A stretch of 16,591 nucleotides of DNA. Origin: a bacterium. GTDB taxonomy: Bacteria > Ratteibacteria > UBA8468. The stretch is from positions 1 to 16,591 of the forward strand of contig DAOWFY010000148.1 in assembly GCA_030637775.1 (NCBI GenBank). Reading direction: 5' to 3'. A program made the translations under genes and the position numbers. The notes below the pieces were generated by a model. It ran no database searches. It worked only from the letters and a program-made list of their open reading frames with translations, and was not told where the DNA came from. Positions 5,375 through 12,832 of the stretch are shown here, in pieces (the first letter of the stretch is position 1; every line of letters starts with the position of its first letter).

Positions 5375-6535
5375 GTGAATGAGAGAGAAAAATACCTAAA
5401 ATTAGCGATCAAATTAGCAAAGAAAGGGTTAGGCTATACCAATCCCAATCCTTTAGTGGGGGCGGTAATTGTTAAAAATGGAAATATCGTGGGAAAAGGA
5501 TATCATCAAGGATATGGTCTTCCACATGCAGAAATAAATGCTCTCAGAAAAGCAAAGGAAAGAGCAAAAGGAGCAACACTTTATCTGAACCTGGAGCCTT
5601 GCTGCTTTTTTGGTAAAACTCCCCCCTGCACCACCTCAATCATTTCTGCAGGAATCAAGGAGGTCGTTACTTCCTTAAAGGACCCCAATCCAAAAGTCTC
5701 CGGAAGAGGGATTAGCCAGTTAAAAAAAGCTGGCATCAGGGTAGAAATAGGAATTTTAAAGAAGGAGGCAAGAAAACTTAATGAAGCCTATCTTAAGTAT
5801 ATTACAACCAAAAAACCCTTTGTCACCTTGAAAGCAGCAATGAGCCTTGATGGAAAGATTGCAACTAAAACCGGAGAATCAAAATGGATAACCTCAAAAG
5901 TAGCAAGAAATTTCAGCCATCAATTAAGACTTCTCTATGATGGGATTCTGGTAGGAATAGGGACGGTGCTTAAGGATAATCCCTATTTAAATTACACCCC
6001 CACCTACCGGGGGTTCCACTCCCCTCGAGGGAGTGTATCCCCCGGATTAAGGAGAGGGGGAAAGAGATTTACCAAGGTTATTGTCGATAGTTCTGCCAAG
6101 ATTCCCCTTGACGCCAACCTCCTTAAAAAATCGAAGACCTGCCTGCCGGACAGGCAGGTGATTTTAGCTACGACAAAAATGGCTTCAATAGATAAATTAA
6201 AAAAACTAAATGAAAAAGGCATAGAGATCCTAATTTTAGGAGAAAATAGAAAGGTTGATCTTCTCAGGTTAATGGAGGAATTGGGGAAACGGGAACTTGC
6301 AAATCTTCTCATTGAAGGAGGAGGAGAGATCAATGAGGCTGCTTTGAGACTGAGAATCGTGGATAAGGTTTGCTTCTTTGTTTCTCCCAAAATTATTGGA
6401 GGAAGATATGCAAAGACGCCGGTGGAAGGAGAGGGGATCGAGCATTTAAATGAGGCGATTTTACTGAAAGAACTTACGTGCGAACCGATTGGTGAAGATT
6501 TTTTAGTGGAGGGATATGTTTACAGGACTGATTGA
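5375..6535 (+). CDS. ribD: Bifunctional diaminohydroxyphosphoribosylaminopyrimidine deaminase / 5-amino-6-(5-phosphoribosylamino)uracil reductase
   Basis: RibD carries out the second and third steps of riboflavin synthesis. I chose GTG 5375 (VNEREKYLKLAIKLAKKGLG) because it matches the usual RibD N-terminus and follows the terminator; upstream in-frame codons lie in the riboswitch. The ribosome site is weak (GAGAG at 5360-5364). The zinc deaminase domain has H51-A-E53 and PCC..TPPC (C76, C85). The DHFR-like reductase domain has LKAAMSLDGKIA and LLIEGGGEIN. At 386 residues it is longer than the usual 360-370, and the excess coincides with two palindromic insertions: RGFHSPRGSVSPG and CLPDRQV. 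Both keep the frame and fall between conserved reductase strands, so the enzyme is probably active. It overlaps ribE by 20 nt. Confidence 0.96.
   Translation: MNEREKYLKLAIKLAKKGLGYTNPNPLVGAVIVKNGNIVGKGYHQGYGLPHAEINALRKAKERAKGATLYLNLEPCCFFGKTPPCTTSIISAGIKEVVTSLKDPNPKVSGRGISQLKKAGIRVEIGILKKEARKLNEAYLKYITTKKPFVTLKAAMSLDGKIATKTGESKWITSKVARNFSHQLRLLYDGILVGIGTVLKDNPYLNYTPTYRGFHSPRGSVSPGLRRGGKRFTKVIVDSSAKIPLDANLLKKSKTCLPDRQVILATTKMASIDKLKKLNEKGIEILILGENRKVDLLRLMEELGKRELANLLIEGGGEINEAALRLRIVDKVCFFVSPKIIGGRYAKTPVEGEGIEHLNEAILLKELTCEPIGEDFLVEGYVYRTD
6007..6045 (+). repeat. 39-bp nested palindrome inserted in frame in ribD
   Basis: CCGGGGG (6007-6013) pairs with CCCCCGG (6039-6045), and inside it CACTCCC (6017-6023) pairs with GGGAGTG (6029-6035) around CTCGA. 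The palindrome is exactly 39 bp, or 13 codons' worth. Flanking C-rich (5996-6005) and G-rich (6051-6060) runs extend the symmetry. It codes for residues about 211-224, between DNPYLNY and KVIVDSS, where most RibD proteins have only a few residues. Confidence 0.8.
6137..6159 (+). repeat. 23-bp palindrome encoding CLPDRQV in ribD
   Basis: ACCTGCCTG (6137-6145) and CAGGCAGGT (6151-6159) are perfect 9-bp arms around CCGGA. It encodes T-C-L-P-D-R-Q-V in a loop between ANLLKKSK and ILATT, where the family normally passes directly. From memory, the same palindrome and peptide appear between and within genes of several candidate-phylum genomes. Confidence 0.8.
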
Positions 6536-7139
6536 AGAACTGGGAGAGGTGAAACTTCGCAAGCAAAAGAATAACATCTTGATTTTGGGGATTCAAGGGA
6601 AAAAGGTGCTGGAAAATAGCAAGATTGGGGATAGTATTTCGGTAGATGGCGTCTGCCTGACAGTGAGTGATATTAAAAATAAGATTCTTCACTTTGATGT
6701 AATGGCTGAGACTTTAAAGATAAGTACCCTGAGAGACCTAAGGATTGGAAATCGGGTAAATTTAGAACGCGCGCTAAAGGTAGAGGACAGATTCGGTGGC
6801 CATTTCGTGACCGGCCATATCGACGGAAAAGGGGAGATTATGGCGGACTCACAACGACTTCGTCGGATTGCCATCCCTTCCGAGCTTACTTATTACATTG
6901 TACCCAAAGGTTCAATTGCGGTTGATGGCATTAGCCTTACCGTAGTAGAGGTAGAGAAAAATTACTTTACCATTTCTCTCATTCCCTATACCCTCGGGCA
7001 TACAACTTTAGGAATGAAAAGAGGGGGGGACAGGGTTAATATTGAACTCGATATTCTTGCCAAATATGTGGCAAAATTAAAGGTAGAGAAAGAGAAGCAA
7101 GGGGATTATCTCAAGGAGCTGTTGAGGGATGAAATTTAA
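6516..7139 (+). CDS. ribE: Riboflavin synthase, alpha subunit
   Basis: This enzyme converts two molecules of 6,7-dimethyl-8-ribityllumazine into riboflavin and one of the pyrimidinedione substrate. It has 207 residues and the canonical start [12 protein letters not shown]. Two homologous beta-barrel halves are visible: the first with [13 protein letters not shown] and the second with [14 protein letters not shown] and [15 protein letters not shown]. The start is fixed by this N-terminus; GGAGGG (6508-6513) sits only 2 nt before the ATG, within the ribD 3' end. The gene overlaps ribD by 20 nt and ribBA by 11 nt, so the three are likely translated in a coupled manner. Expression should follow the FMN riboswitch. 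Confidence 0.97.
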   Translation: MFTGLIEELGEVKLRKQKNNILILGIQGKKVLENSKIGDSISVDGVCLTVSDIKNKILHFDVMAETLKISTLRDLRIGNRVNLERALKVEDRFGGHFVTGHIDGKGEIMADSQRLRRIAIPSELTYYIVPKGSIAVDGISLTVVEVEKNYFTISLIPYTLGHTTLGMKRGGDRVNIELDILAKYVAKLKVEKEKQGDYLKELLRDEI

Positions 7140-8337
7140 TTCTATTGAGGAGATTATTGCCGATTTTAAAAAAGGAAAGTTCATCATTGTTGTTGATGAT
7201 GAAAGCAGAGAAAACGAAGGAGACCTGATCCTGGCGGCAAAAAAGGTCACTCCCGAAGGCATTAACTTTATGGCTAAGGAGGGAAGGGGTCTTGTCTGTT
7301 TGGCTATCGTTGGCAGTCGTCTTGAGGAATTAAAGATTAGCCCTATGGTTTCCGAAAACACTGCTCATCAGCGAACATCCTTTAGCGTCTCGGTCGATGC
7401 TAAAGATGGCGTTTCTACCGGAATTTCTGCGGCAGACCGGGCGAGAACAATTAAAACAATTCTTGATAAAAAAACGAAACCAACCGACCTCCTCCAGCCG
7501 GGCCATATCTTTCCCATCCGTGCCAAGGAAGGTGGAGTATTGGTGCGGGCAGGACACACCGAAGCGGCGGTTGATCTGGCAAGATTGGCAGGAGTTTATC
7601 CCGCAGGGGTAATTTGTGAAATTATGAATGATGATGGAACAATGGCCAGAACTCCCGAGCTTTTGAAATTTGCTCGCCTCCGGCAGATTAAAATCTGCAC
7701 TATTGCCCAGCTCATCGGCTACCGCCAGAAGAAGGAAAAATTGATAAAGAGAATTTTGACCACCTCCCTTCCCACTAAATATGGGGATTTTAAACTTATT
7801 CTTTATGAAAGTTTTGTTGATAAAAATTACCATCTTGCTTTAAAGCTGGGGGATCTCAAACTAAGGAGTAAAAAGGACAGTATTTTAGTGAGGGTTCACT
7901 CCCAGTGTCTTACGGGTGATATCTTCTCCTCCCTGCGTTGCGACTGTGGGGAGCAACTTCACCAAAGTATGAGGCTGATTGCTGAGGAGAAAAGAGGGGT
8001 TCTCCTTTATATGAGGCAGGAGGGCAGGGGAATTGGTTTAGTGAATAAACTGAAGGCTTATTGTCTTCAAGAGAAGGGTCTGGATACGGTGGAGGCAAAT
8101 CGGAAATTAGGATTCAAGGATGATCTTAGAGATTATGGAATTGGGGCACAAATCCTGGTTGATCTGGGGCTTTCCCGCATCAGAATCCTGACGAATAATC
8201 CTAAAAAGATTGTGGGGCTACAGGGCTATGGGCTGGAGGTAGTAGAGCGAGTCCCGATCGAAACTGAGCCAACGAGATACAATAAGAGTTATCTGAGAAC
8301 AAAGAAGGAAAGGATGCATCATTTACTTAATGTATAA
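7129..8337 (+). CDS. ribBA: Bifunctional 3,4-dihydroxy-2-butanone-4-phosphate synthase / GTP cyclohydrolase II
   Basis: RibBA supplies both precursors: the four-carbon unit from ribulose 5-phosphate and the pyrimidine from GTP. The 402 residues carry an N-terminal DHBP synthase domain (about 1-205) with [10 protein letters not shown] at 23-32, [11 protein letters not shown] and [11 protein letters not shown]. The C-terminal GTP cyclohydrolase II domain has the zinc cysteines C260, C271 and C273 (C-X10-C-X-C in [19 protein letters not shown]), RQEGRGIGL and DYGIGAQIL. Both active sites look complete, so neither half appears degenerate. The start overlaps ribE by 11 nt and uses AAGGAG at 7113-7118. 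The stop (8335-8337) is 10 nt before the preferred ribH ATG. Confidence 0.97.
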   Translation: MKFNSIEEIIADFKKGKFIIVVDDESRENEGDLILAAKKVTPEGINFMAKEGRGLVCLAIVGSRLEELKISPMVSENTAHQRTSFSVSVDAKDGVSTGISAADRARTIKTILDKKTKPTDLLQPGHIFPIRAKEGGVLVRAGHTEAAVDLARLAGVYPAGVICEIMNDDGTMARTPELLKFARLRQIKICTIAQLIGYRQKKEKLIKRILTTSLPTKYGDFKLILYESFVDKNYHLALKLGDLKLRSKKDSILVRVHSQCLTGDIFSSLRCDCGEQLHQSMRLIAEEKRGVLLYMRQEGRGIGLVNKLKAYCLQEKGLDTVEANRKLGFKDDLRDYGIGAQILVDLGLSRIRILTNNPKKIVGLQGYGLEVVERVPIETEPTRYNKSYLRTKKERMHHLLNV

Positions 8338-8347
8338 GGGGGTAAAT

Positions 8348-8815
8348 ATGAAAGTGATAGAGGGGGAATTGAATGCGGCGGGTAAAAGATTTGCGCTGGT
8401 TGTCAGCCGGTTTAATGAATTTATCAGCAAAAGATTATTGGAAGGAGCTTTGGATTGCTTAAGGCGGCATGGAGCAAAGGAGGAGGATTTAGCGGCCATC
8501 TGGGTACCAGGGGCTTTTGAACTTCCTTATCTTGCCGACCTTTTGGCAAAAAGAAAAAAGTATGATAGTATAATCTGTTTAGGAACAATCATCAGGGGAG
8601 AGACACCTCATTTTGATTATATTGCCACTCAGGTTGCCAAATCTATCAACCAGATTTCTCTCTCAAGTGGTATTCCCGTCATCTTTGGGGTTATTACTAC
8701 CGACAATTTAGAGCAGGCAATTGAGCGGGCGGGCACAAAGAAAGGGAACCGGGGCTGGAGTGCCGCGATGTCGGCCATTGAGATGGTCAACCTGTTTGAT
8801 AAAACACAGAAGTGA
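8348..8815 (+). CDS. ribH: 6,7-dimethyl-8-ribityllumazine synthase
   Basis: Lumazine synthase joins the products of RibD and RibB to make the substrate of riboflavin synthase; it often forms icosahedral or pentameric shells. I chose ATG 8348 (MKVIEGELNAAGKRFALVVSRFN): it follows AAGGGGG (8336-8342) at 5 nt and gives 155 residues, the usual size. The earlier in-frame ATG at 8330 overlaps ribBA and adds MYKGVN. Active-site motifs are VSRFNEFISKRLLEGA, VPGAFELP, and GTIIRGETPHFDYIA with the catalytic H88, as well as FGVITTDNLEQAIERAG. It is the last rib gene; a 106-nt structured gap separates it from nusB. The order ribD-ribE-ribBA-ribH is the common bacterial one. Confidence 0.97.
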   Translation: MKVIEGELNAAGKRFALVVSRFNEFISKRLLEGALDCLRRHGAKEEDLAAIWVPGAFELPYLADLLAKRKKYDSIICLGTIIRGETPHFDYIATQVAKSINQISLSSGIPVIFGVITTDNLEQAIERAGTKKGNRGWSAAMSAIEMVNLFDKTQK

Positions 8816-8834
8816 GGGAGTTTCTTAAACACTA

Positions 8835-8918
8835 ATGTGAGGTGGTTTTCGTAGAGGGCATTGGACCCCGTATGAATGCCCAGGCAGAGGAGAACCCTCG
8901 AGAAAACGCACCGAACAT
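8835..8918 (+). ncRNA. Candidate structured RNA leader in front of nusB
   Basis: A long helix can form from ATGT (8835-8838) with ACAT (8915-8918), a tandem G-A/A-G mismatch (8839-8840 with 8913-8914), GGTG with CACC (8841-8844/8909-8912) and GTTTTC with GAAAAC (8845-8850/8902-8907), leaving G8908 bulged. Inside, GGGCATT (8856-8862) pairs perfectly with AATGCCC (8875-8881). An alternative GAGGG/CCCTC helix (8854-8858/8895-8899) would use the same GGG, so the two are exclusive. The structure ends three bases before the nusB ATG, and there is no Shine-Dalgarno site outside it. I could not match it to any RNA family I know. Confidence 0.5.
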
Positions 8919-8921
8919 ATT

Positions 8922-9353
8922 ATGGGAAAGAGACGGAGAGCAAGAGAATTTGCTCTTCAGGTTCTTTATCAATTGGACATAAGAAAGGAGAAATCAGAGG
9001 AAGTTCTGCTTGAATTCTGGAAGGAGAATGATGCTGAGAAAGAGGTGCAGAACTTTACTAATATCCTGGTGAAAGGGGTTGAAGAAAAAAGATCAGAGAT
9101 TGATAAACTGCTTGCTGAATACGCTCTCAATTGGGATCTTTCCCGGATGTCAGTGATTGACCGGAATATTTTAAGGTTAGGGAGTTTTGAAATCCTCTTT
9201 TTAAAGGAGATTCCTTTTGCGGTTTCAATCAATGAGGCAATAGAATTAGCCAAGACCTTTGGGACCGACGATTCCTTCAAATTCGTTAACGGAATCTTAA
9301 ATAGGGTTAAGAATGAAAAAAAGAGTCTTTCTTCTTTTAAGGATAGCTGTTAG
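8922..9353 (+). CDS. nusB: Transcription antitermination factor NusB
   Basis: NusB binds boxA RNA together with ribosomal protein S10 and supports antitermination during rRNA synthesis. The 143-residue all-helical protein starts MGKRRRAREFALQVLYQLD, with the basic boxA-binding N-terminus typical of the family. It continues with LSRMSVIDRNILRLGSFEILF and the C-terminal signature INEAIELAKTFGTDDSFKFVNGIL. The start is set by this N-terminus. Unusually, no Shine-Dalgarno sequence precedes it; instead the candidate RNA hairpin ends three bases before the ATG. Following ribH, this placement is widespread in bacteria (ribH-nusB). The 3' end overlaps the next gene by 41 nt. Confidence 0.96.
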   Translation: MGKRRRAREFALQVLYQLDIRKEKSEEVLLEFWKENDAEKEVQNFTNILVKGVEEKRSEIDKLLAEYALNWDLSRMSVIDRNILRLGSFEILFLKEIPFAVSINEAIELAKTFGTDDSFKFVNGILNRVKNEKKSLSSFKDSC

Positions 9354-10263
9354 TTTTCTTCTTCTCTTCATTCTCCTTAAGTTTGTAAATTTAAGCCAAT
9401 TTATTCATATTTTGAAAGAAGCGAATAAAGAAATTATCCTCCTTGCTATTTTGCTTAATCTGATTATTGTCCCGATTATTTCCTATCGCTGGCAGATTAT
9501 TCTTTCCTCCCAGAAACTTTTTGTCAGACTTTCCGGGCTTATTCGCTTAACATTTATCGGAATGTTCTTCAATAACTTTCTTCCCACTTCGGCGGGAGGT
9601 GACCTAGTAAAAGGTTACTATCTTGTTAAGGATAGTGATCGGAAGATTGATTTAGGCGCCTCCGTTCTATTTGATCGGATTATTGGAACAATTTCTGTGA
9701 TCATTATGGCCCTGATTGCTACGCTTTTATTATATAAGAGATTGCCGCCACAGGCTATTCTTTTTATTCTTTTGTTGTCTATTTTTACTCTTTTTTTAGT
9801 TCTTTTCCTCAGAAACCAGAAATTGGCAAAGGCTTTCTCCCGATTCTTTCGCCTGCATAAGTATAAAACCCTGGATATGCAGAGCAAAAGAGTCTACGAG
9901 AAGTTCCACCGCTACATCCATTCTCAAAGGATGTTGGGGAAGTCCATCGGAGTCTCCTTCGTTACCCAGATTTTCTCTATCCTGATGAACTACCTTATCA
10001 TCATCAGTTTAGGCGGCAGGATTTCTCTCTTTCTTCTTTTTGTCTATATTCCTCTTATCTGGGTATTTTCTCTTTTTCCTTCTATTAATGGTTTAGGGAT
10101 TCGGGAGGGTTTCTATGTCTATTTTTTTAAGGGAATCATCGGCAAGGAGACCGCTTTTGCCCTCTCTATGCTCATCCTGGGTCTTCTCCTTCTCAATGGG
10201 ATTATTGGCGGTCTCATCTATTTAGCAATGGGGGGAAAGGTAAAAATAAAGGAGAAAATTTAA
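9313..10263 (+). CDS. Flippase-like integral membrane protein (LPG synthase TM / UPF0104 family)
   Basis: The 316-residue protein is strongly hydrophobic, with about eight predicted membrane segments (for example 5-23, 41-57, 150-166, 212-231 and 241-256). The motif NNFLPTSAGGDLVKGYYL (87-104) corresponds to the conserved loop of the LPG_synthase_TM family (Pfam PF03706), whose members include the membrane part of MprF and relatives next to glycosyltransferases. It may move or modify a lipid or lipid-linked sugar, but the specific substrate cannot be read from sequence. The ATG lies inside the nusB 3' end (41-nt overlap) with GGG at 9304-9306 upstream. Its stop abuts the next ATG with no gap, so it is probably coupled to the oxidoreductase. 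Confidence 0.85.
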   Translation: MKKRVFLLLRIAVSFLLLFILLKFVNLSQFIHILKEANKEIILLAILLNLIIVPIISYRWQIILSSQKLFVRLSGLIRLTFIGMFFNNFLPTSAGGDLVKGYYLVKDSDRKIDLGASVLFDRIIGTISVIIMALIATLLLYKRLPPQAILFILLLSIFTLFLVLFLRNQKLAKAFSRFFRLHKYKTLDMQSKRVYEKFHRYIHSQRMLGKSIGVSFVTQIFSILMNYLIIISLGGRISLFLLFVYIPLIWVFSLFPSINGLGIREGFYVYFFKGIIGKETAFALSMLILGLLLLNGIIGGLIYLAMGGKVKIKEKI

Positions 10264-11406
10264 ATGGAAAAGGTAAGATTTGGCGTTATTGGAGTTGGCG
10301 GTATGGGAAGTGCCCATGCCAAAATTATCAAGGAGCTTGAGGAGACTGAGCTAACTGCTGTTTCTGATATGGATAAGGAAACCGTAGATAAGGTTTCTAA
10401 AGAAGATGCTGTTGCCGGCTTTACAGACTATAAAAAACTCATCGCGAGCGGTCTGGTTGACGCGGTCATTGTTGCCACTCCCCATTACTTTCATCCTTCA
10501 ATTGGGGTGGCGACAATGGAGGCAGAAATTCACTGTCTCTGCGAAAAGCCGATAGCGGTGAGTGTAAAAGGAGCGGATCTCCTCCTGGAAGCGGCAAAAC
10601 GAACGGGAAAGGTCTTCGGAGTGATGTACCAGAGTCGCAGTCTTCCAGCAATCAGGGTAGCAAGGGAGATTATCGAGAGCGGACGCCTTGGGAAGGTCAG
10701 GCGAACCTGTATGATTAATCCCGACTATCGATGCCAGGCCTACTATGATAGCGGCACCTGGCGCGCCACCTGGGCGGGAGAGGGTGGAGGAGTGCTGATA
10801 AATCAGGCACCTCACGGAATGGACCTTTTTATGCTTCTCGGCGGAATGCCATCCCGGGTAACGGCCCGGGTCCGAACAAGACTTCACGATATCGAAGTGG
10901 AAGATGAAGCCGATGCCCTCTTGGAATATTCCAATGGAGCCTGGGGCTATTACTATGTCTCCACTACTGAGGCTCCGGTAAAAAGAATGATTGAAATCTC
11001 CGGGGATAACGGAAAGCTTATTTTAGAGAATGAAACTCTCAAATTCTACTCCTTGAAAACCTCCATCCCGGAATTTACGGTTAAGAATGCGGCGATGTGG
11101 GGAACGCCTGAAACCGTTGAGGAAAAATTGGAACTTCCCAAATGCGAAACAGGTCATGGCGCCATTACCGGAAATTTTGCCCGCTGTATCCTTCGGGGAG
11201 AAAAACTTCTTTCTCCGGGAGAGGATGGCATTAAAAGTGTGGAGTTTATCAACGCCCTTATTCTTTCCGGAAAAAAGAATAAACCGGTTGACATCCCCGT
11301 AGATCGGGAGGAGTACGAGGAATTACTGGAAGGTTTGAAGAAAAGTTCGAAAGAGAAAAAGGTCGTTAAGGTTCAGCGGGTTACCGACCCCCGCCTTACC
11401 AAATAG
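10264..11406 (+). CDS. Gfo/Idh/MocA-family NAD(P)-dependent oxidoreductase
   Basis: This is a 380-residue dehydrogenase of the sugar/inositol type. The N-terminal Rossmann fold has GVIGVGGMGSAHA (7-19; G10, G12, G15). The catalytic lysine lies in C-EKP (94-96), followed by the C-terminal alpha/beta domain with GGGVLINQAPHGMD, where D187 and H184 match the usual active-site pair. Substrates in the family are mostly sugars, sugar nucleotides and inositols; the exact one is unknown. A short charged tail (KKSSKEKKVVKVQRVTDPRLTK) extends beyond the usual domain. The start is preceded by AAAGGAG and directly follows the flippase stop. The pairing with a flippase-like protein may hint at cell-surface sugar metabolism, but this is inference. 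Confidence 0.93.
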   Translation: MEKVRFGVIGVGGMGSAHAKIIKELEETELTAVSDMDKETVDKVSKEDAVAGFTDYKKLIASGLVDAVIVATPHYFHPSIGVATMEAEIHCLCEKPIAVSVKGADLLLEAAKRTGKVFGVMYQSRSLPAIRVAREIIESGRLGKVRRTCMINPDYRCQAYYDSGTWRATWAGEGGGVLINQAPHGMDLFMLLGGMPSRVTARVRTRLHDIEVEDEADALLEYSNGAWGYYYVSTTEAPVKRMIEISGDNGKLILENETLKFYSLKTSIPEFTVKNAAMWGTPETVEEKLELPKCETGHGAITGNFARCILRGEKLLSPGEDGIKSVEFINALILSGKKNKPVDIPVDREEYEELLEGLKKSSKEKKVVKVQRVTDPRLTK

Positions 11407-11414
11407 GAGATACA

Positions 11415-12821
11415 ATGAAAAAGGAAAGTCCTTTAGAGAAAAAGTTACTCTATCAGAGAAAATTGGTCTGGGATGAGCTTGACCAGGAATCAAGAAAGAA
11501 AGCATTAAGCTTTGCTAAAAGTTATCAGGAATTTTTAACCCGGGGGAAGACGGAATGGGAGGCAGTAATTGAAGGTACGAAAATAGCGAAGGAAGCGGGC
11601 TTTGTTCCTTTGGGGAAATTAAAGAAGGGTTTTAACGAAAAGAAAGTTTATGCTACCAACCGTGAGAAAAATCTGGTACTGGCAGTTTTAGGGAAAAGAC
11701 CGATTTTGGAAGGAGTGAGAATCATCATTTCTCATATTGACTCTCCTCGCCTTGATTTAAAAGCGCATCCTCTTTATGAGGAGGAAAATCTTGCTTTTCT
11801 TAAGACCCATTATTACGGAGGAATTAAGAAGTATCAATGGGTGACCATTCCCCTGGCCCTGCACGGAGTTGTTGTTTTAAAAAATGGCAAAAAGATAAAT
11901 CTGACCATTGGCGAAAGAAAGGAGGAGCCTGTCTTTACCATTACCGACCTTCTTCCTCATCTTGCCGCCGAGCAGATGAAGAAAAGTCTGGAGAAGGGCA
12001 TCGAAGGGGAAGCACTGAATATTTTAGCCGGGAGTATTCCCCATAAGGATAGAGACGTGAAGGAAAGAATAAAATTGGCAATTTTAGAATACCTGAACCA
12101 GAAGTATCAGATAACGGAGGAGGATTTGGTCAGCAGTGAGATTGAAGCGGTCCCGGCCGGAGAAGCAAGGGACCTTGGCCTTGACCAGAGTTTAATCGCT
12201 GGCTATGGTCAGGATGATCGTGTCTGCGCTTACAGCGCCTTAAGAGCAATTTGTGAATTGGAAAATCCCCAAATTACCTCCATCTGCATCTTTGTTGATA
12301 AGGAGGAAATTGGCAGTGAAGGAGTAAGTGGCGCTCAATCAACGTTCCTTATCTCCTTTCTTTCCGAAATATTGAATCTCTCTGTCCCCGGTGCAACTGA
12401 GCTTCAACTCCGTAAGCTTCTCAGCTCTTCTAAAGCTATATCCGCCGATGTTAATGCCGGGGTTGACCCCACCTATAAAGATGTCAGTGAACTAAGAAAT
12501 AGTCCCCGAATTGGCTGTGGGGTCGTGATTACCAAGTCTACGGGAAAAGGAGGAAAATCCGGAAGCAGCGAAGCAAGTTCCGGATTCGTAGCCTATCTTC
12601 GGAACCTATTTGAAAAGCGAAAGGTCACCTGGCAGACAGGAGAATTGGGGAAGGTTGATCAGGGTGGGGGAGGAACGGCTGCAAAATATTTAGCCCGACA
12701 TAATTGCGAAGTAATTGACTGCGGAACACCCCTTCTTTCTATGCATTCACCGCTGGAGGTTGCTCATAAAGCGGATATCTACTCTACCTATCAAGCCTAC
12801 CTGGCCTTCTACAATGGCTGA
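11415..12821 (+). CDS. M18-family zinc aminopeptidase
   Basis: The 468-residue protein has the hallmarks of family M18 (aminopeptidase I / aspartyl aminopeptidase). The metal-binding H107-I-D109 sits in ISHIDSPRLDLKAHPL, GQDDRVCAYSAL gives the bridging aspartate, and FVDKEEIGSEGVSGAQS gives the catalytic glutamates. GELGKVDQGGGGTAAKYLA and SMHSPLEVAHKADIY, with a late zinc-binding histidine, follow. The enzymes are dodecameric cytoplasmic exopeptidases that remove N-terminal residues, often acidic ones, from peptides. The bacterial subgroup with the KTHYYGGIKKYQW segment is typical here. AGGAG (11405-11409) overlaps the upstream TAG stop and lies 5 nt before the ATG, indicating coupling with the oxidoreductase. 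Confidence 0.94.
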   Translation: MKKESPLEKKLLYQRKLVWDELDQESRKKALSFAKSYQEFLTRGKTEWEAVIEGTKIAKEAGFVPLGKLKKGFNEKKVYATNREKNLVLAVLGKRPILEGVRIIISHIDSPRLDLKAHPLYEEENLAFLKTHYYGGIKKYQWVTIPLALHGVVVLKNGKKINLTIGERKEEPVFTITDLLPHLAAEQMKKSLEKGIEGEALNILAGSIPHKDRDVKERIKLAILEYLNQKYQITEEDLVSSEIEAVPAGEARDLGLDQSLIAGYGQDDRVCAYSALRAICELENPQITSICIFVDKEEIGSEGVSGAQSTFLISFLSEILNLSVPGATELQLRKLLSSSKAISADVNAGVDPTYKDVSELRNSPRIGCGVVITKSTGKGGKSGSSEASSGFVAYLRNLFEKRKVTWQTGELGKVDQGGGGTAAKYLARHNCEVIDCGTPLLSMHSPLEVAHKADIYSTYQAYLAFYNG

Positions 12822-12832
12822 AATGAGGTCAA

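Noticed and set aside
6004-6390. 128-residue minus-strand frame opposite ribD
   Set aside because: It is a shadow of ribD, partly created by the symmetric palindromes, and shows no protein signature.
7330-7833. 167-residue minus-strand frame opposite ribBA
   Set aside because: It is antisense to strongly conserved RibBA coding sequence and shows no family features or ribosome site.
8330-8347. ATG 8330 as the ribH start
   Set aside because: It overlaps ribBA, adds MYKGVN, and has no ribosome site; ATG 8348 has one and gives the normal length.
8872-8982. 36-codon plus-strand frame starting inside the nusB leader
   Set aside because: It runs out of frame into nusB, shows no recognisable protein features and has no placed ribosome site.
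10853-10870. CCCGGG-N6-CCCGGG hairpin in the oxidoreductase gene
   Set aside because: It looks like the riboswitch terminator stem but has no U-run and encodes an ordinary conserved-looking segment.
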